Source of the DNA: Corynebacterium sp. SCR221107
GTDB lineage: Bacteria; Actinomycetota; Actinomycetes; Mycobacteriales; Mycobacteriaceae
Assembly (NCBI RefSeq): GCF_027886475.1
Contig: NZ_CP115670.1
Coordinates: 1,302,001-1,366,000, forward strand
DNA: 64,000 nt
Reading direction: 5' to 3'
A model generated the notes under the pieces. It made no database searches, was not told the DNA's origin, and saw only the letters and a program-made list of their open reading frames with translations. Shown here one piece after another: positions 18,711 through 27,381 of the stretch (its first letter is position 1; every line of letters starts with the position of its first letter). The position numbers were made by a program, and so were the translations under genes.

Positions 18711-19970
18711 TTGAACAACGTGAATGTCATTCGTGATATCCCGCTCGTTGGCACAGCTCCGGTGGCGGTGATGGTGGCCATTCTCGTGGTAGCTACTGCG
18801 GCGGCCTTATTCATGGGTGCGATCAGGCGGATCGTCATCGCAGCAATAGCTGCGGCGATAACTACCGGAATCGTCTGGGTCGTGCTGTCCAAGGTGTGGA
18901 AACCATTTCCCGATGCGATCCCCGCTTACCTGTACATAGCAGGGTGGGTAGCGGTGTTTATCCTTGTGCGCGCGCTCATCGTTCGCGGCCATCGCGTGGT
19001 GTGGATGGCGGTGTTCGTTGTGGCGGCCTTGTGCGCCAGCGGACTGGTGAATAACCAATTCAATGTGTATCGCGCTATTGGAGATTTTGATCCCAAGCCG
19101 GTAACGGCCACTGTGAGCTACGAACAGTTTCAAGCAATGACCGCGCCCGCCCAATTGGACGGGCGCGACGTCGGTGTGGAGCTTAACGTTGCGCTGGAGG
19201 CCACCGTCAGCGGTTTCCATCCCCGCGACGCTGTGGCCTATGTCCCACCTGCGTATTGGACACATGCGGCGGAGAAATTCCCGGTCATCGTTTTAATGGC
19301 TGGCAATCCTGGAAACCCGAATGATTGGTTCAAGACGGGGATCGTCCAGAAGATCGCCGACGAATTTCAAAAAAGTCATGATGGGCAAAGTCCGATTGTC
19401 ATCAGCGTCGACGGCACAGGGGGCTACGCTGATAACCCGGCTTGCGTCGACGGTGCGCGCGGAAACGTTCAAACCTACCTTGCAACCGATGTGCCTGCGG
19501 CAATCAAGGCTAGATTCCGGGTGACCGACGACCAAAAAACGTGGACCATAGGCGGGCTTAGCTACGGCGGCACCTGCTCGTTGCAGGTTATGAGCAACGC
19601 CCCGAGCGCCTACGGCAGTTTCCTTGATTTCAGTGGTCAGGCCGAACCGACCCTCGGTAATCACGGAGACACGGTCAATAAGCTTTTCGCTGGCAACGAG
19701 GCTTCCTTCGAAGCCGTCGATCCCGCGCACATACTCCAGACGGCCGCCGCCAACGGAGGTACCCAGTTTGAGGGGATCGAAGGCAAATTTGTGGCAGGCA
19801 CCCGCGATCAAGAATCGCAAAGGGCACTTTCAACTCTCAATGACCTTGCCACGAAAGCGGGGATGACCACCGAGTACACCACTGTGTACGGCGGGCATGA
19901 TTTCGGCACGTGGCGCACGGCATTGGATGAGAACTTCGCCTGGGCAGCAGCCCGCGGCGGGCTGACCTAG
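18711..19970 (+). CDS. membrane-anchored esterase of the mycolyltransferase/esterase D fold
   Basis: A 419-residue protein with about four N-terminal membrane helices (VAVMVAILVVATAAALFMGA, IVIAAIAAAITTGIVWVVL, LYIAGWVAVFILVRALI, VVWMAVFVVAALCASGLV) and then an extracytoplasmic alpha/beta-hydrolase domain. The nucleophile elbow is GLSYGGTCS, the acid probably lies in the following 100 residues, and the His is in VYGGHDFGTW. The gene sits directly before an MprF-like aminoacyl-lipid synthase. Pairs of such a synthase and an esterase are known for alanylated lipids of C. glutamicum, so removal of amino acids from lipids is a fair guess. The start is TTG 18711 or GTG 18720 (TAGCGT lies 8 nt before the latter). 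Confidence 0.75.
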   Translation: MNNVNVIRDIPLVGTAPVAVMVAILVVATAAALFMGAIRRIVIAAIAAAITTGIVWVVLSKVWKPFPDAIPAYLYIAGWVAVFILVRALIVRGHRVVWMAVFVVAALCASGLVNNQFNVYRAIGDFDPKPVTATVSYEQFQAMTAPAQLDGRDVGVELNVALEATVSGFHPRDAVAYVPPAYWTHAAEKFPVIVLMAGNPGNPNDWFKTGIVQKIADEFQKSHDGQSPIVISVDGTGGYADNPACVDGARGNVQTYLATDVPAAIKARFRVTDDQKTWTIGGLSYGGTCSLQVMSNAPSAYGSFLDFSGQAEPTLGNHGDTVNKLFAGNEASFEAVDPAHILQTAAANGGTQFEGIEGKFVAGTRDQESQRALSTLNDLATKAGMTTEYTTVYGGHDFGTWRTALDENFAWAAARGGLT

Positions 19971-20173
19971 CGCCGAAGGCACCATTGCGTGGGGCTGGAC
20001 CACCGGACTGCTTGCAGACCAGGTCAAGCTGCCTGTTTCAGAAAGGCTGTGAACCCCCGTCGCGGGACAGCTGCTTTAAACAAGATGGTGGTACACCTTT
20101 CTTCTCATTCCGGCCCCTATTTTCCTCCTTTTCACATTTCTTCATCTCCCAATTCATAAGGTGGCGAGCGTCC

Positions 20174-22786
20174 TTGAGTACAGATTCCCCCGAGAAGCCC
20201 ACGATGGCGGATCAACAGGCGGGTACAGGGCAGCACGAGGTGGTAGCGCAGGCGGCCGCCAACGAGACCCCCGCGGCCAGGGTAGGAGTGCGGAAGACCG
20301 TGGCCAGTTATCTGTCAAGCATCACGGGCTGGCTCGAACCGATGTGGCAGGTGACCCGGCATGGACCGGTGAGTTTTGGGCTCCTCGCGTTGATGTGGAT
20401 TCTATTTTTCGCAGGAGGCAATAGCGCCGAGGGACGCCGGGCTGCATTCGGGATTGAGCAGCACGGGCACCTGCTGAGCCACCGGCTCGTGACCTGTGGA
20501 TTAACTGTCGGTACTTTTAGCGGTTTGATTATCGCCACCATTGCCGTGATCTTCTTGGCGCTACCGGCCGAAAAGCTGTTGGGCAGCGTCCGCTTTGTCA
20601 TCGTGGCTGTGGTCGCGCAGGTGATCACAGTTCCCTTGGTGTTTGGCCTCGCCAAGCTGATGGTGGCGTTGCCCATCGATCAGTGGACCGACGAGCTGGC
20701 TATGGAACGCTTCTTAAGCCCCGTGGTCTGGATGAGCGCCACCCTTGCGTTTGCTTCCTCCTACGCGCCGATCCTGTGGCAACGACGAATCCGCATCTTC
20801 CTGCTTAGTTTGTCGGTGACGTTGGTGTTGTACTCCGGATCCATCAGCGATGTCGCCTTCCTCGTGGCTACCTTGTTAGCGATGCTGGCGGGGGCGGTTG
20901 TTCACCACCGAGGGGGAATGCGCTACAGCCAGGGTCTTTCGCAGCGTGAGTCGCGCGTGATCGTGGCCATTTGTATTTCTGCGGTGGCGCTGGGTCCGGT
21001 GTTGGCCTTTTTTAATCAGCACGCTGCCGGGCCACTGTCGGGGCTGGCGCGGCTGATGTGGGAGCCGACGCTGTCGGCTCAGGAGTATTCCTATTTGTGC
21101 CATGTGGATGCCGATTCCGAAAGCTGTCGGGAGGCGATTGCTGCCACCCGCCGCGGGGTTGGGCCGATGGTAGCCAATCTCGTACCATTGGCACTCCAGC
21201 TCGTGCTCATGGCAGGACTGGTTCGTGGGCGCCGTTTCGCCTGGTGGGCAACGCTGTTCGTGCAGATTCTCAGCGCGATGGGCATATGGTTGGAAACCCA
21301 CATCGTGCAATTGGAATTTGGTTCTTCCATCACGGGGCATCTGTCGTCGACCACCGCGATGCTTCCATGGATCTTTAGCATTGGCGTGCTTGTATGGAAC
21401 CGCCGCCGATTTCAGGTGCGGACAACGGCCAATAAGATTGCGCGTTTCTGGGCGGTCACCGCCATTGCTTGGGTCTCCTCGGCAGTAGCGTGGCTCCTGG
21501 GTGGCTATCTGCTTCGCAATAGTTTCGTATCGGCCTTGAGCTGGGGTACCTTGCTCGGGGAGCTTCCGCTGCGCTACCTGCCCCCGCCGTTGGCGGTGGC
21601 GATGGGCATTGAGTTTATCCCGCAGACGTCCGTGGCCTGGTTTGTGTTTGAATGGGTCAGCGAATTGTTCTGGTTCCCGCTCTTGTGGGCGCTGTGGACG
21701 GTGCTGATGACCACCCCCGATGCGCGGGTCGAGGCCGACCGAACTCGTGCCCACTCGATCCTTATTGGTGGCACGGGCGACCACCTGTCGTGGATGACCT
21801 TGTGGAATGGCAACCGATATTGGTTTGATGAGCCTTCTGGGGGAAGCTACGTAGCCTACCGGGTGCGCAATGGCATAGCGCTGACCCTAGGTGGGCCGGT
21901 CTTATCAGCGCAGGCCTCCCCGAATGAGCTTGGGGAGGTTGCCAATCGCTTTGAGGCCTTCGCCGACTCCCAAGGATTGATTACCGCCTGGTATTCGGTC
22001 GGTGAGGAGTTTGCGTGCACGCGCACCCACCGTGGCTGGCACAAGCAGCACGTCGCCGAGGAATCCGTGCTGGATTCTTCCCTGCATGAATTCCGTGGCA
22101 AAAAGTTCCAAAACGTGCGCACCGCCCGTAATCATGCTCGAAAGGAAGGCATCACGGCGGTATGGACCACGTGGGAGCATGCTAGTCCCATGCTGCGTCA
22201 GAAGATGATGATGCTGTCTGAACAATGGCTTTCAGACAAGGCGCTTCCGGAAATGGGCTTTACCCTCGGCACGCTCTCCGAGCTCAATGACCCCGATACA
22301 CAGATCTTGCTTGCGGTGGATGGCGATGGGCGAGTCCATGGTATGACAAGCTGGTTGCCCGCGTATCACGGTGGGCGCATCGCAGGCATCGTCTTGGACG
22401 TGATGCGCCGAGACGCAAGCGGGTTTCGGCCGGTGATCGAGTACTTGATTTCAGAGGCGATGATCGAGGCACACCAACGTGGGTGGGACTGGATCTCTTT
22501 GTCCGGCGCGCCGTTGGCCCGCAGCGAGATGGGTGAGCCAACGATCCTGGATACTGCGCTGGACAAGGTCGGCGAGCACATGGAGCCGCTCTATGGCTTC
22601 CGCGCCTTGGCTGCCTCGAAGAACAAGTTCCAACCGGTTCATCACCCGTGGTATCTGTGCTTCAAAGACGAACTCAGCCTTCCAAGTATCGGGCTTGCAG
22701 TCGCCGGTGCCTACCTTCCACAGCTAGGCGCTGCCGACGCCGCTGCCGTTGTGCGCGCCTGGGCCAAAGCACAACAAGCAGCCTAG
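20174..22786 (+). CDS. MprF-like aminoacyl-lipid synthase with DUF2156 domain
   Basis: An 870-residue membrane enzyme. The N-terminal half holds about twelve hydrophobic segments (for example GPVSFGLLALMWILFFAGG and LIIATIAVIFLALPAE). The C-terminal part from about residue 540 is a DUF2156/GNAT-like catalytic domain that takes an aminoacyl-tRNA: GGPVLSAQASPNELGEVANRF, AWYSVGEEFACTR, EFRGKKFQNVRTARNHARKEGI, GRIAGIVLDVMRRDASGF, DWISLSGAPLAR. Such enzymes add Lys or Ala to phosphatidylglycerol or diacylglycerol and change surface charge. I chose TTG at 20174 (LSTDSPEKPT) because AAGGTGG lies 9 nt upstream; the ATG at 20204 has no ribosome binding site. The esterase gene upstream is likely its partner. 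Confidence 0.85.
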   Translation: MSTDSPEKPTMADQQAGTGQHEVVAQAAANETPAARVGVRKTVASYLSSITGWLEPMWQVTRHGPVSFGLLALMWILFFAGGNSAEGRRAAFGIEQHGHLLSHRLVTCGLTVGTFSGLIIATIAVIFLALPAEKLLGSVRFVIVAVVAQVITVPLVFGLAKLMVALPIDQWTDELAMERFLSPVVWMSATLAFASSYAPILWQRRIRIFLLSLSVTLVLYSGSISDVAFLVATLLAMLAGAVVHHRGGMRYSQGLSQRESRVIVAICISAVALGPVLAFFNQHAAGPLSGLARLMWEPTLSAQEYSYLCHVDADSESCREAIAATRRGVGPMVANLVPLALQLVLMAGLVRGRRFAWWATLFVQILSAMGIWLETHIVQLEFGSSITGHLSSTTAMLPWIFSIGVLVWNRRRFQVRTTANKIARFWAVTAIAWVSSAVAWLLGGYLLRNSFVSALSWGTLLGELPLRYLPPPLAVAMGIEFIPQTSVAWFVFEWVSELFWFPLLWALWTVLMTTPDARVEADRTRAHSILIGGTGDHLSWMTLWNGNRYWFDEPSGGSYVAYRVRNGIALTLGGPVLSAQASPNELGEVANRFEAFADSQGLITAWYSVGEEFACTRTHRGWHKQHVAEESVLDSSLHEFRGKKFQNVRTARNHARKEGITAVWTTWEHASPMLRQKMMMLSEQWLSDKALPEMGFTLGTLSELNDPDTQILLAVDGDGRVHGMTSWLPAYHGGRIAGIVLDVMRRDASGFRPVIEYLISEAMIEAHQRGWDWISLSGAPLARSEMGEPTILDTALDKVGEHMEPLYGFRALAASKNKFQPVHHPWYLCFKDELSLPSIGLAVAGAYLPQLGAADAAAVVRAWAKAQQAA

Positions 22787-22865
22787 CTACTCCACACACC
22801 GATCCACCCCCGTTCCCTCCAGCGCCGTGGCCCTGAATGCGGACTGTTCGCACATTCGCGGTGTT

Positions 22866-22876
22866 GCTTTCCGACG
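22866..22876 (+). repeat. dispersed GCTTTCCGACG motif, copy 4
   Basis: Exact core after the MprF-like gene. Context CACATTCGC before and TACCGC after matches copy 1. Confidence 0.7.
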
Positions 22877-22944
22877 CTTACCGCGCCGAGGCGTTCAACC
22901 AGGGCAACCCCACGATTTCCCATGGCTTCAAACACAAAAAGAAT

Positions 22945-22993
22945 GAGCCCCCTCGTACAGCGTCAACAACGTCGACACCGTACAGGGGGGCTC
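22945..22993. terminator. bidirectional terminator
   Basis: GAGCCCCC ... GGGGGGCTC with an additional inner GTAC/GTAC pairing, between the convergent MprF-like and mycolyltransferase genes. Confidence 0.75.
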
Positions 22994-23013
22994 ACGCTCA
23001 ATTTAGAGAGACT

Positions 23014-24108
23014 TTAAGAAATCTCGAGTCCGCGGGAAATGGTTGGCCAAGAGTCGATGAGATCCTGATTCCAGTAGGTCCAGGTGTGAACACCGGTGGG
23101 GCGGAAGTTGAAGTCCGCCGCGATGCCCTCACGATCCAGCTTGGCCTTGAGGTTGTGGGTGCACACGTTCGTCGCGCCCTCGATGAGGCCACCCTCGACG
23201 GTGATGACAGCGGAGTTCAAGAACGCATCGCTGGCGTTCAGGTTGTACTGACGTGCCAGGTAGGAGGAGGTCTCACGGTCGGAGGACAGGCCGGATGCGT
23301 TGGAAACGTAAATAGCCTTGCCGCGCAGGCCCTCGGAGTTGAGGAGGGCGTCATTGTAGCGGTTGACTTCGCCGCCGAGCGGGCCCCACATGGTCTCCGG
23401 CTGCTGATCACCGCGGTTGACGGTCACACGCAAAAATTCCCACGTGATCGGGTCGGAGGTGGATGCACAACCGGAGAAAGATCCCACGGCGTGGTACAGG
23501 TCGCCGGAGTGCTCAGCCAAAAGCAGGGAGGAGGTCGCGGACATCGACATACCCAAAACCGCGCGACGGCCGCTGGCGCCGAGGTAATCTTCGACCGGTC
23601 CTGGCAGCTCCTTGGTCAGGAAGGTCTCCCACTTCTGCGGGCCCTTAAGGTAGTAGCTCGGGGCCGGATCGTTGACCCAGTCGGTGTAGTAGGAGAAGGC
23701 GCCGCGCATCGGGATAACCACGTTGACGTTCTTATCTAGGTAGAACTGGATGGCGTCGGTCTGCTGGATCCAGTTCTGGCGCTGCTCGCCACCGCCTGCA
23801 CCATTGAGCAGGTAGATGGTGGGGCGCGGTCCTGCGGACTGATCAGCCTTGATGAGGACGACAGGGATATCGCGGTTCATCGACGGGGAGTAGGCAGTGA
23901 TCTCGGTGACGCGATCGTTGTTGAAGCCAGCAATCTTGGCGCGCCATTCCTTGTCGTAGTACTCGGCAGGGACGAGCGAATCCTTGATGGTGGCCTGGTT
24001 CACGCCTGCCTCGACCGCTACTGCAGGGGCTGCAGTAACGACTGGAGCGACGGCTGTTGTGGCACCGATCGCTGCTGCGAGCGCGATCCCCGCTGTGAAC
24101 TTGCGCAT
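23014..24108 (-). CDS. secreted corynomycolyltransferase (antigen 85/Cmt family)
   Basis: Mycolyltransferases move corynomycolic acids between trehalose and arabinogalactan in the outer envelope. The 364-residue precursor has a clear signal peptide (MRKFTAGIALAAAIGATTAV...) ending near VTAAPAVAVEA. The mature part shows RDIPVVLIKADQ, PTIYLLNGAGGG, NVVIPMRGAFSYYTDW, the nucleophile elbow GMSMSATSSLLLAEHSG, and THNLK...GVHTWTYW with the catalytic His. The Gly-Met-Ser elbow is typical of corynebacterial Cmt proteins. GGAGG lies 6 nt upstream of the ATG. Which of the several Cmt paralogs it is cannot be told here. Confidence 0.92.
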   Translation of the reverse strand: MRKFTAGIALAAAIGATTAVAPVVTAAPAVAVEAGVNQATIKDSLVPAEYYDKEWRAKIAGFNNDRVTEITAYSPSMNRDIPVVLIKADQSAGPRPTIYLLNGAGGGEQRQNWIQQTDAIQFYLDKNVNVVIPMRGAFSYYTDWVNDPAPSYYLKGPQKWETFLTKELPGPVEDYLGASGRRAVLGMSMSATSSLLLAEHSGDLYHAVGSFSGCASTSDPITWEFLRVTVNRGDQQPETMWGPLGGEVNRYNDALLNSEGLRGKAIYVSNASGLSSDRETSSYLARQYNLNASDAFLNSAVITVEGGLIEGATNVCTHNLKAKLDREGIAADFNFRPTGVHTWTYWNQDLIDSWPTISRGLEIS

Positions 24109-24451
24109 GTAATCCTCCGAATCGGGAAAGTTTTCAACCGAAGCTCATGGCCGAGCATTATCCGCCCGCGGATGATGAAGCACCGGTGAGTCAGAATCAA
24201 GCCCAAACTTTATCAAAAGTTTCTGAGCCTCGTATGTGTGATCGCTGGATTCCTATGAAAGCGTTACACATCAAATAGGGAAAGCTTGTGAATGCGCAGG
24301 ACAGGCCGGTGAAAATAACTTTCCCATTCAGACCCGCGCCGAGAGCCGGGCCGATAGCGCATCACCTATGTTGCTTCCGGCGCAGGCTATGCCGATTCAG
24401 GATCGATTGCGTTGGATAAAGGACGGGGCCAGCCGACTGCAACGCGTTAAA

Positions 24452-24462
24452 CGTCGGAAAGC
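24452..24462 (-). repeat. dispersed GCTTTCCGACG motif, copy 5
   Basis: Minus-strand copy abutting the short palindrome AGCAGTCTGCT (24460-24470). Confidence 0.7.
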
Positions 24463-24568
24463 AGTCTGCTGGAGGCAGATGCTCTTCCCTCCCACCATTT
24501 CTTGCGACTTCATCCTCAACGGACATTGCGCGGTCGTGGCTGAGTGCGCCGTGTCATCTTTTGGCACT

Positions 24569-24608
24569 AACTTTTGAGGTGATGTCTCAACTTCTGAGCT
24601 GATGTTTC
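24569..24608 (+). repeat. two imperfect 20-bp tandem repeats
   Basis: AACTTTTGAGGTGATGTCTC is followed at once by AACTTCTGAGCTGATGTTTC; 17 of 20 positions agree. Tandem boxes of this kind occur at ends of some insertion sequences, but no transposase is visible. Confidence 0.6.
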
Positions 24609-24700
24609 GTCGCAGAATCTGGGAAGGAGAATCTTGCGGCGAAGACGGCGCGGCGGGGATCAGGGGACCTGGGTTTGGCGACTATTGCTTCGCGTTTGTT

Positions 24701-24711
24701 GCTTGCCGACG
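24701..24711 (+). repeat. dispersed motif, GCTTGCCGACG variant, copy 6
   Basis: G variant about 240 bp from copy 5, on the opposite strand, 38 bp beyond the 3' end of the spermidine-synthase-like gene. Confidence 0.55.
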
Positions 24712-24748
24712 CCCACCCGCGCGCATTTCGCGAGGTGGAATGCAGCAG

Positions 24749-25663
24749 TTACTCTTGGCTGTCGTGCATGCCGTGACCCGACGAAGCCCACTTCCTCGTC
24801 CATTCCAGGCCATGGTACTGGGCCGGCACCCCACCGCCAAGCAATGACCTGCCCAACTGTGCCACGGAATCGGTGCCGAATGGCTCCACATCACAACCCA
24901 ACAAAATGATGTTGCCGTAGCGCCGGCCCTTCAACATCGGCGGATCCGCAATGACCGCAACATGAGCAAACACCTCCTGCATCCCGGCGAGCTCATTGCG
25001 GGCGAGGCGCAGCTCCTTATGATCGCCACAATTGGCGATGTAGAGCCCCTGCGGGGACAAAGCCTTGTGGCATTGGGCATAAAACTCGACAGTGGTGAGT
25101 GAATCCGGGGTGATGCTACCTGCAAAAACATCTCGAATGATCACATCCCTGCTACCCGGGACGAAAGTATCCGTCACCTTCCTGGCATCGCCGGCACGGA
25201 TCTTCAATGCCGGCGCCTTGGGCAAATCTAACCAGGTGCGGGCAAGGGTTGCCAGCGTGTCATCGATTTCCACCACCGTATTTCGCGAACGCGGGAACCG
25301 CGCCACCATATACCGGGGAAGCGAACACGCACCCCCTCCTAGATGGGTAATCCGCAGCGTCGTTGGATCCAGATGATCGTCGACATACAGGCTCACGGCC
25401 TGTGCAATCCAGCGCATGTATTCATAACTGAGCTCGAGGGGGTCGACATTGATGTGGCTCGACGGCACGCCGTTGACATACACCTCAAACGCGCCGGGTG
25501 TATACGGGTCAATCCGTAATTCAACCTCGCCGCTGGCGGTAGGATACATTCCCGGTACTGGCCCGAGTCCTGAATCAGGCGCGTTGCCAGCTTTCTTGTT
25601 CGATGCTATGCCCGCGCCCTGCACGCGATCGCGCGTGTGGTGCCTCGACCTTTTTCTTCCCAT
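24749..25663 (-). CDS. spermidine synthase-like SAM-binding protein
   Basis: A 304-residue protein with a class I methyltransferase/spermidine synthase fold: ELSYEYMRWIAQAV, the glycine-rich loop THLGGGACSLPRYMV, VVEIDDTLATLARTW (acidic end of beta2) and RAGDARKVTD...DVIIRDVFAGSITP. The arrangement resembles the actinobacterial family annotated as fused or truncated spermidine synthase. There are no polyamine genes nearby and the gatekeeper residues are not obvious, so the substrate is open. The start ATG at 25663 (MGRKRSRHHT) follows TAGGTT by 8 nt, suggesting a leaderless message; a longer upstream frame has no support. Confidence 0.75.
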   Translation of the reverse strand: MGRKRSRHHTRDRVQGAGIASNKKAGNAPDSGLGPVPGMYPTASGEVELRIDPYTPGAFEVYVNGVPSSHINVDPLELSYEYMRWIAQAVSLYVDDHLDPTTLRITHLGGGACSLPRYMVARFPRSRNTVVEIDDTLATLARTWLDLPKAPALKIRAGDARKVTDTFVPGSRDVIIRDVFAGSITPDSLTTVEFYAQCHKALSPQGLYIANCGDHKELRLARNELAGMQEVFAHVAVIADPPMLKGRRYGNIILLGCDVEPFGTDSVAQLGRSLLGGGVPAQYHGLEWTRKWASSGHGMHDSQE

Positions 25664-26052
25664 ATGAGTTAAACCTAGCGCGTCCGGGCCCACCTCCAAG
25701 CCTGCGCCCGGCAAAGTCCCACAATGGATGGGATAGAGGTGCCCCACGCACCACTCCTCGATGGTTGCGCCGATAGTGGGGAATAGGCGCAGGTATCGCG
25801 CGCGTTGTAGTCTTGGCACGACAAACGTTTAAGAAGCAACAACTGAAGCTGGCCGGGTGAATCCTCAGGCGGGCACGCAGCCTCAACTTTGGTGAAGGTG
25901 TCCGCTTCGTTGGGGTTCGCTCTTCCACGTGGTGCGTTCCCGCGAACCTAGGGGGAGAGCGAAAAACGCCAGCGCTTTTGTTGGTCTGTATTAATAGTCG
26001 CTAAAAGTCCTCATTTTCTTATCGTAGGTAGTTGAAGGAGCTCAGAAACAAC

Positions 26053-27162
26053 ATGCGCGTTCTTGCGGCAATGAGTGGCGGCGTGGACTCAGCGGTAGCG
26101 GCGGCGCGCGCCGTCGCCGCCGGGCACGACGTAGTCGGCGTACACCTGGCCTTATCCCAGGATCCGCAGGCGGTGCGTGAATCCTCCCGGGGCTGCTGTT
26201 CTTTGGAGGACTCCGCCGATGCCCGTCGAGTGTGCGACAAGTTGGGCATTCCCTTCTACGTGTGGGACTTTTCCGACCGCTTCAAAGAAGACGTCATCGA
26301 CGACTTCGTGGATTCCTATGCCCGCGGCGAGACCCCCAATCCGTGCCTGCGATGTAATGAAAAGATCAAGTTCGCGGCACTGCTCGAGCGCGGCATCGCC
26401 TTGGGCTTCGATGCGGTAGTCACCGGTCATTATGCCCGCCTGGTCCAGCCCAGCGAGGGCGGCGACGGCTACCTGCGCCGAGGAGTAGACCCCAACAAGG
26501 ATCAGTCCTACGTTCTTGGCGTGCTCGGTGCACACGAGATCGCCCACTGCATGTTCCCGGTGGGGGACACGATCAAGCCGAAGATCCGCGAAGAGGCAGC
26601 CGAGCAGGGCTTCTCCGTGGCTAAGAAGCCCGACTCCTACGACATCTGCTTTATTCCGGACGGCAACACCCAGGCGTTTTTGGGCAAGCGCATCGGCCTG
26701 CGTCCGGGGATGATCGTGGACACCGAAGGCCATGAACTCAAAGAGCACGACGGCGCCTGGAACTATACCGTTGGTCAACGCAAAGGGCTTGACATCAAGC
26801 AGCCTGCGGCCGACGGCGCCCCCCGATACGTCACCGACATCGACGCCAGCACTGGTACCGTGACCGTAGGATCGCGTGCTGACCTGGAAGTGCGCACAAT
26901 CACGGCCGATCGGCTGAAGTTCCTGCACCCGCGCATGGACGGCACCTTTGAAGCAGAAGTTCAGGTGCGCGCGCACGGTTCCGTGGTGCCGTGCACCGTC
27001 ACCGTCGACAGGGGCGCCGACCGCATGGAGCTCAATCTCCACAAGCCACTGTCCGGTGTTGCTCGCGGCCAGGCGGCCGTCATCTACCTGCCCGATGCCG
27101 CAGGCGACATCGTTGCAGGCTCCGGCACCATCATCGGCACCTCCAGCCACTCACCGCGATGA
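26053..27162 (+). CDS. mnmA: tRNA 2-thiouridylase MnmA
   Basis: MnmA (TrmU) places sulfur on U34 of Lys, Glu and Gln tRNAs. The 369-residue protein begins [17 protein letters not shown] with the PP-loop motif SGGVDS. The first catalytic Cys is in [12 protein letters not shown] and the second in [12 protein letters not shown]. The C-terminal beta-barrel ([11 protein letters not shown] ... [10 protein letters not shown]) is complete. The ATG at 26053 is set by AAGGAG 11 nt upstream. The sulfur donor is probably the desulfurase at 17451-18584. Confidence 0.96.
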   Translation: MRVLAAMSGGVDSAVAAARAVAAGHDVVGVHLALSQDPQAVRESSRGCCSLEDSADARRVCDKLGIPFYVWDFSDRFKEDVIDDFVDSYARGETPNPCLRCNEKIKFAALLERGIALGFDAVVTGHYARLVQPSEGGDGYLRRGVDPNKDQSYVLGVLGAHEIAHCMFPVGDTIKPKIREEAAEQGFSVAKKPDSYDICFIPDGNTQAFLGKRIGLRPGMIVDTEGHELKEHDGAWNYTVGQRKGLDIKQPAADGAPRYVTDIDASTGTVTVGSRADLEVRTITADRLKFLHPRMDGTFEAEVQVRAHGSVVPCTVTVDRGADRMELNLHKPLSGVARGQAAVIYLPDAAGDIVAGSGTIIGTSSHSPR

Positions 27163-27352
27163 AACCTGGCTTAGCTGCTGCTCGTAGCCGCTGATGGCAT
27201 AAGCTTCGAATACCACAGCTTCAGTCATAACCGGCGTTCCTGCTCCGCTGGTGTGCCTTATCATCGACGCAGGAAGGTTGTGCTCTAGCGATCGAGCGAT
27301 AAAGAGATGGAGGCATGGAGGCATAGTGCGACACAGCAGCACGTGCTTTTTT

Positions 27353-27363
27353 GCTTGCCGACG
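27353..27363 (+). repeat. dispersed motif, GCTTGCCGACG variant, copy 7
   Basis: G variant preceded by a run of six T and followed at once by AAAGGAAA, the probable ribosome binding site of the next gene. Confidence 0.55.
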
Positions 27364-27381
27364 AAAGGAAACCGCACTCTC

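Larger units (their letters stand above)
24109..24748. other. 640-bp intergenic region upstream of the mycolyltransferase
   Basis: No intact gene. It holds two copies of the dispersed motif and a 20-bp tandem repeat, listed separately. Part of it (24600-24748) can be read in several frames without stop for 50 codons, but no domain is recognisable; a decayed gene or an insertion-sequence scar is possible. Confidence 0.45.
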
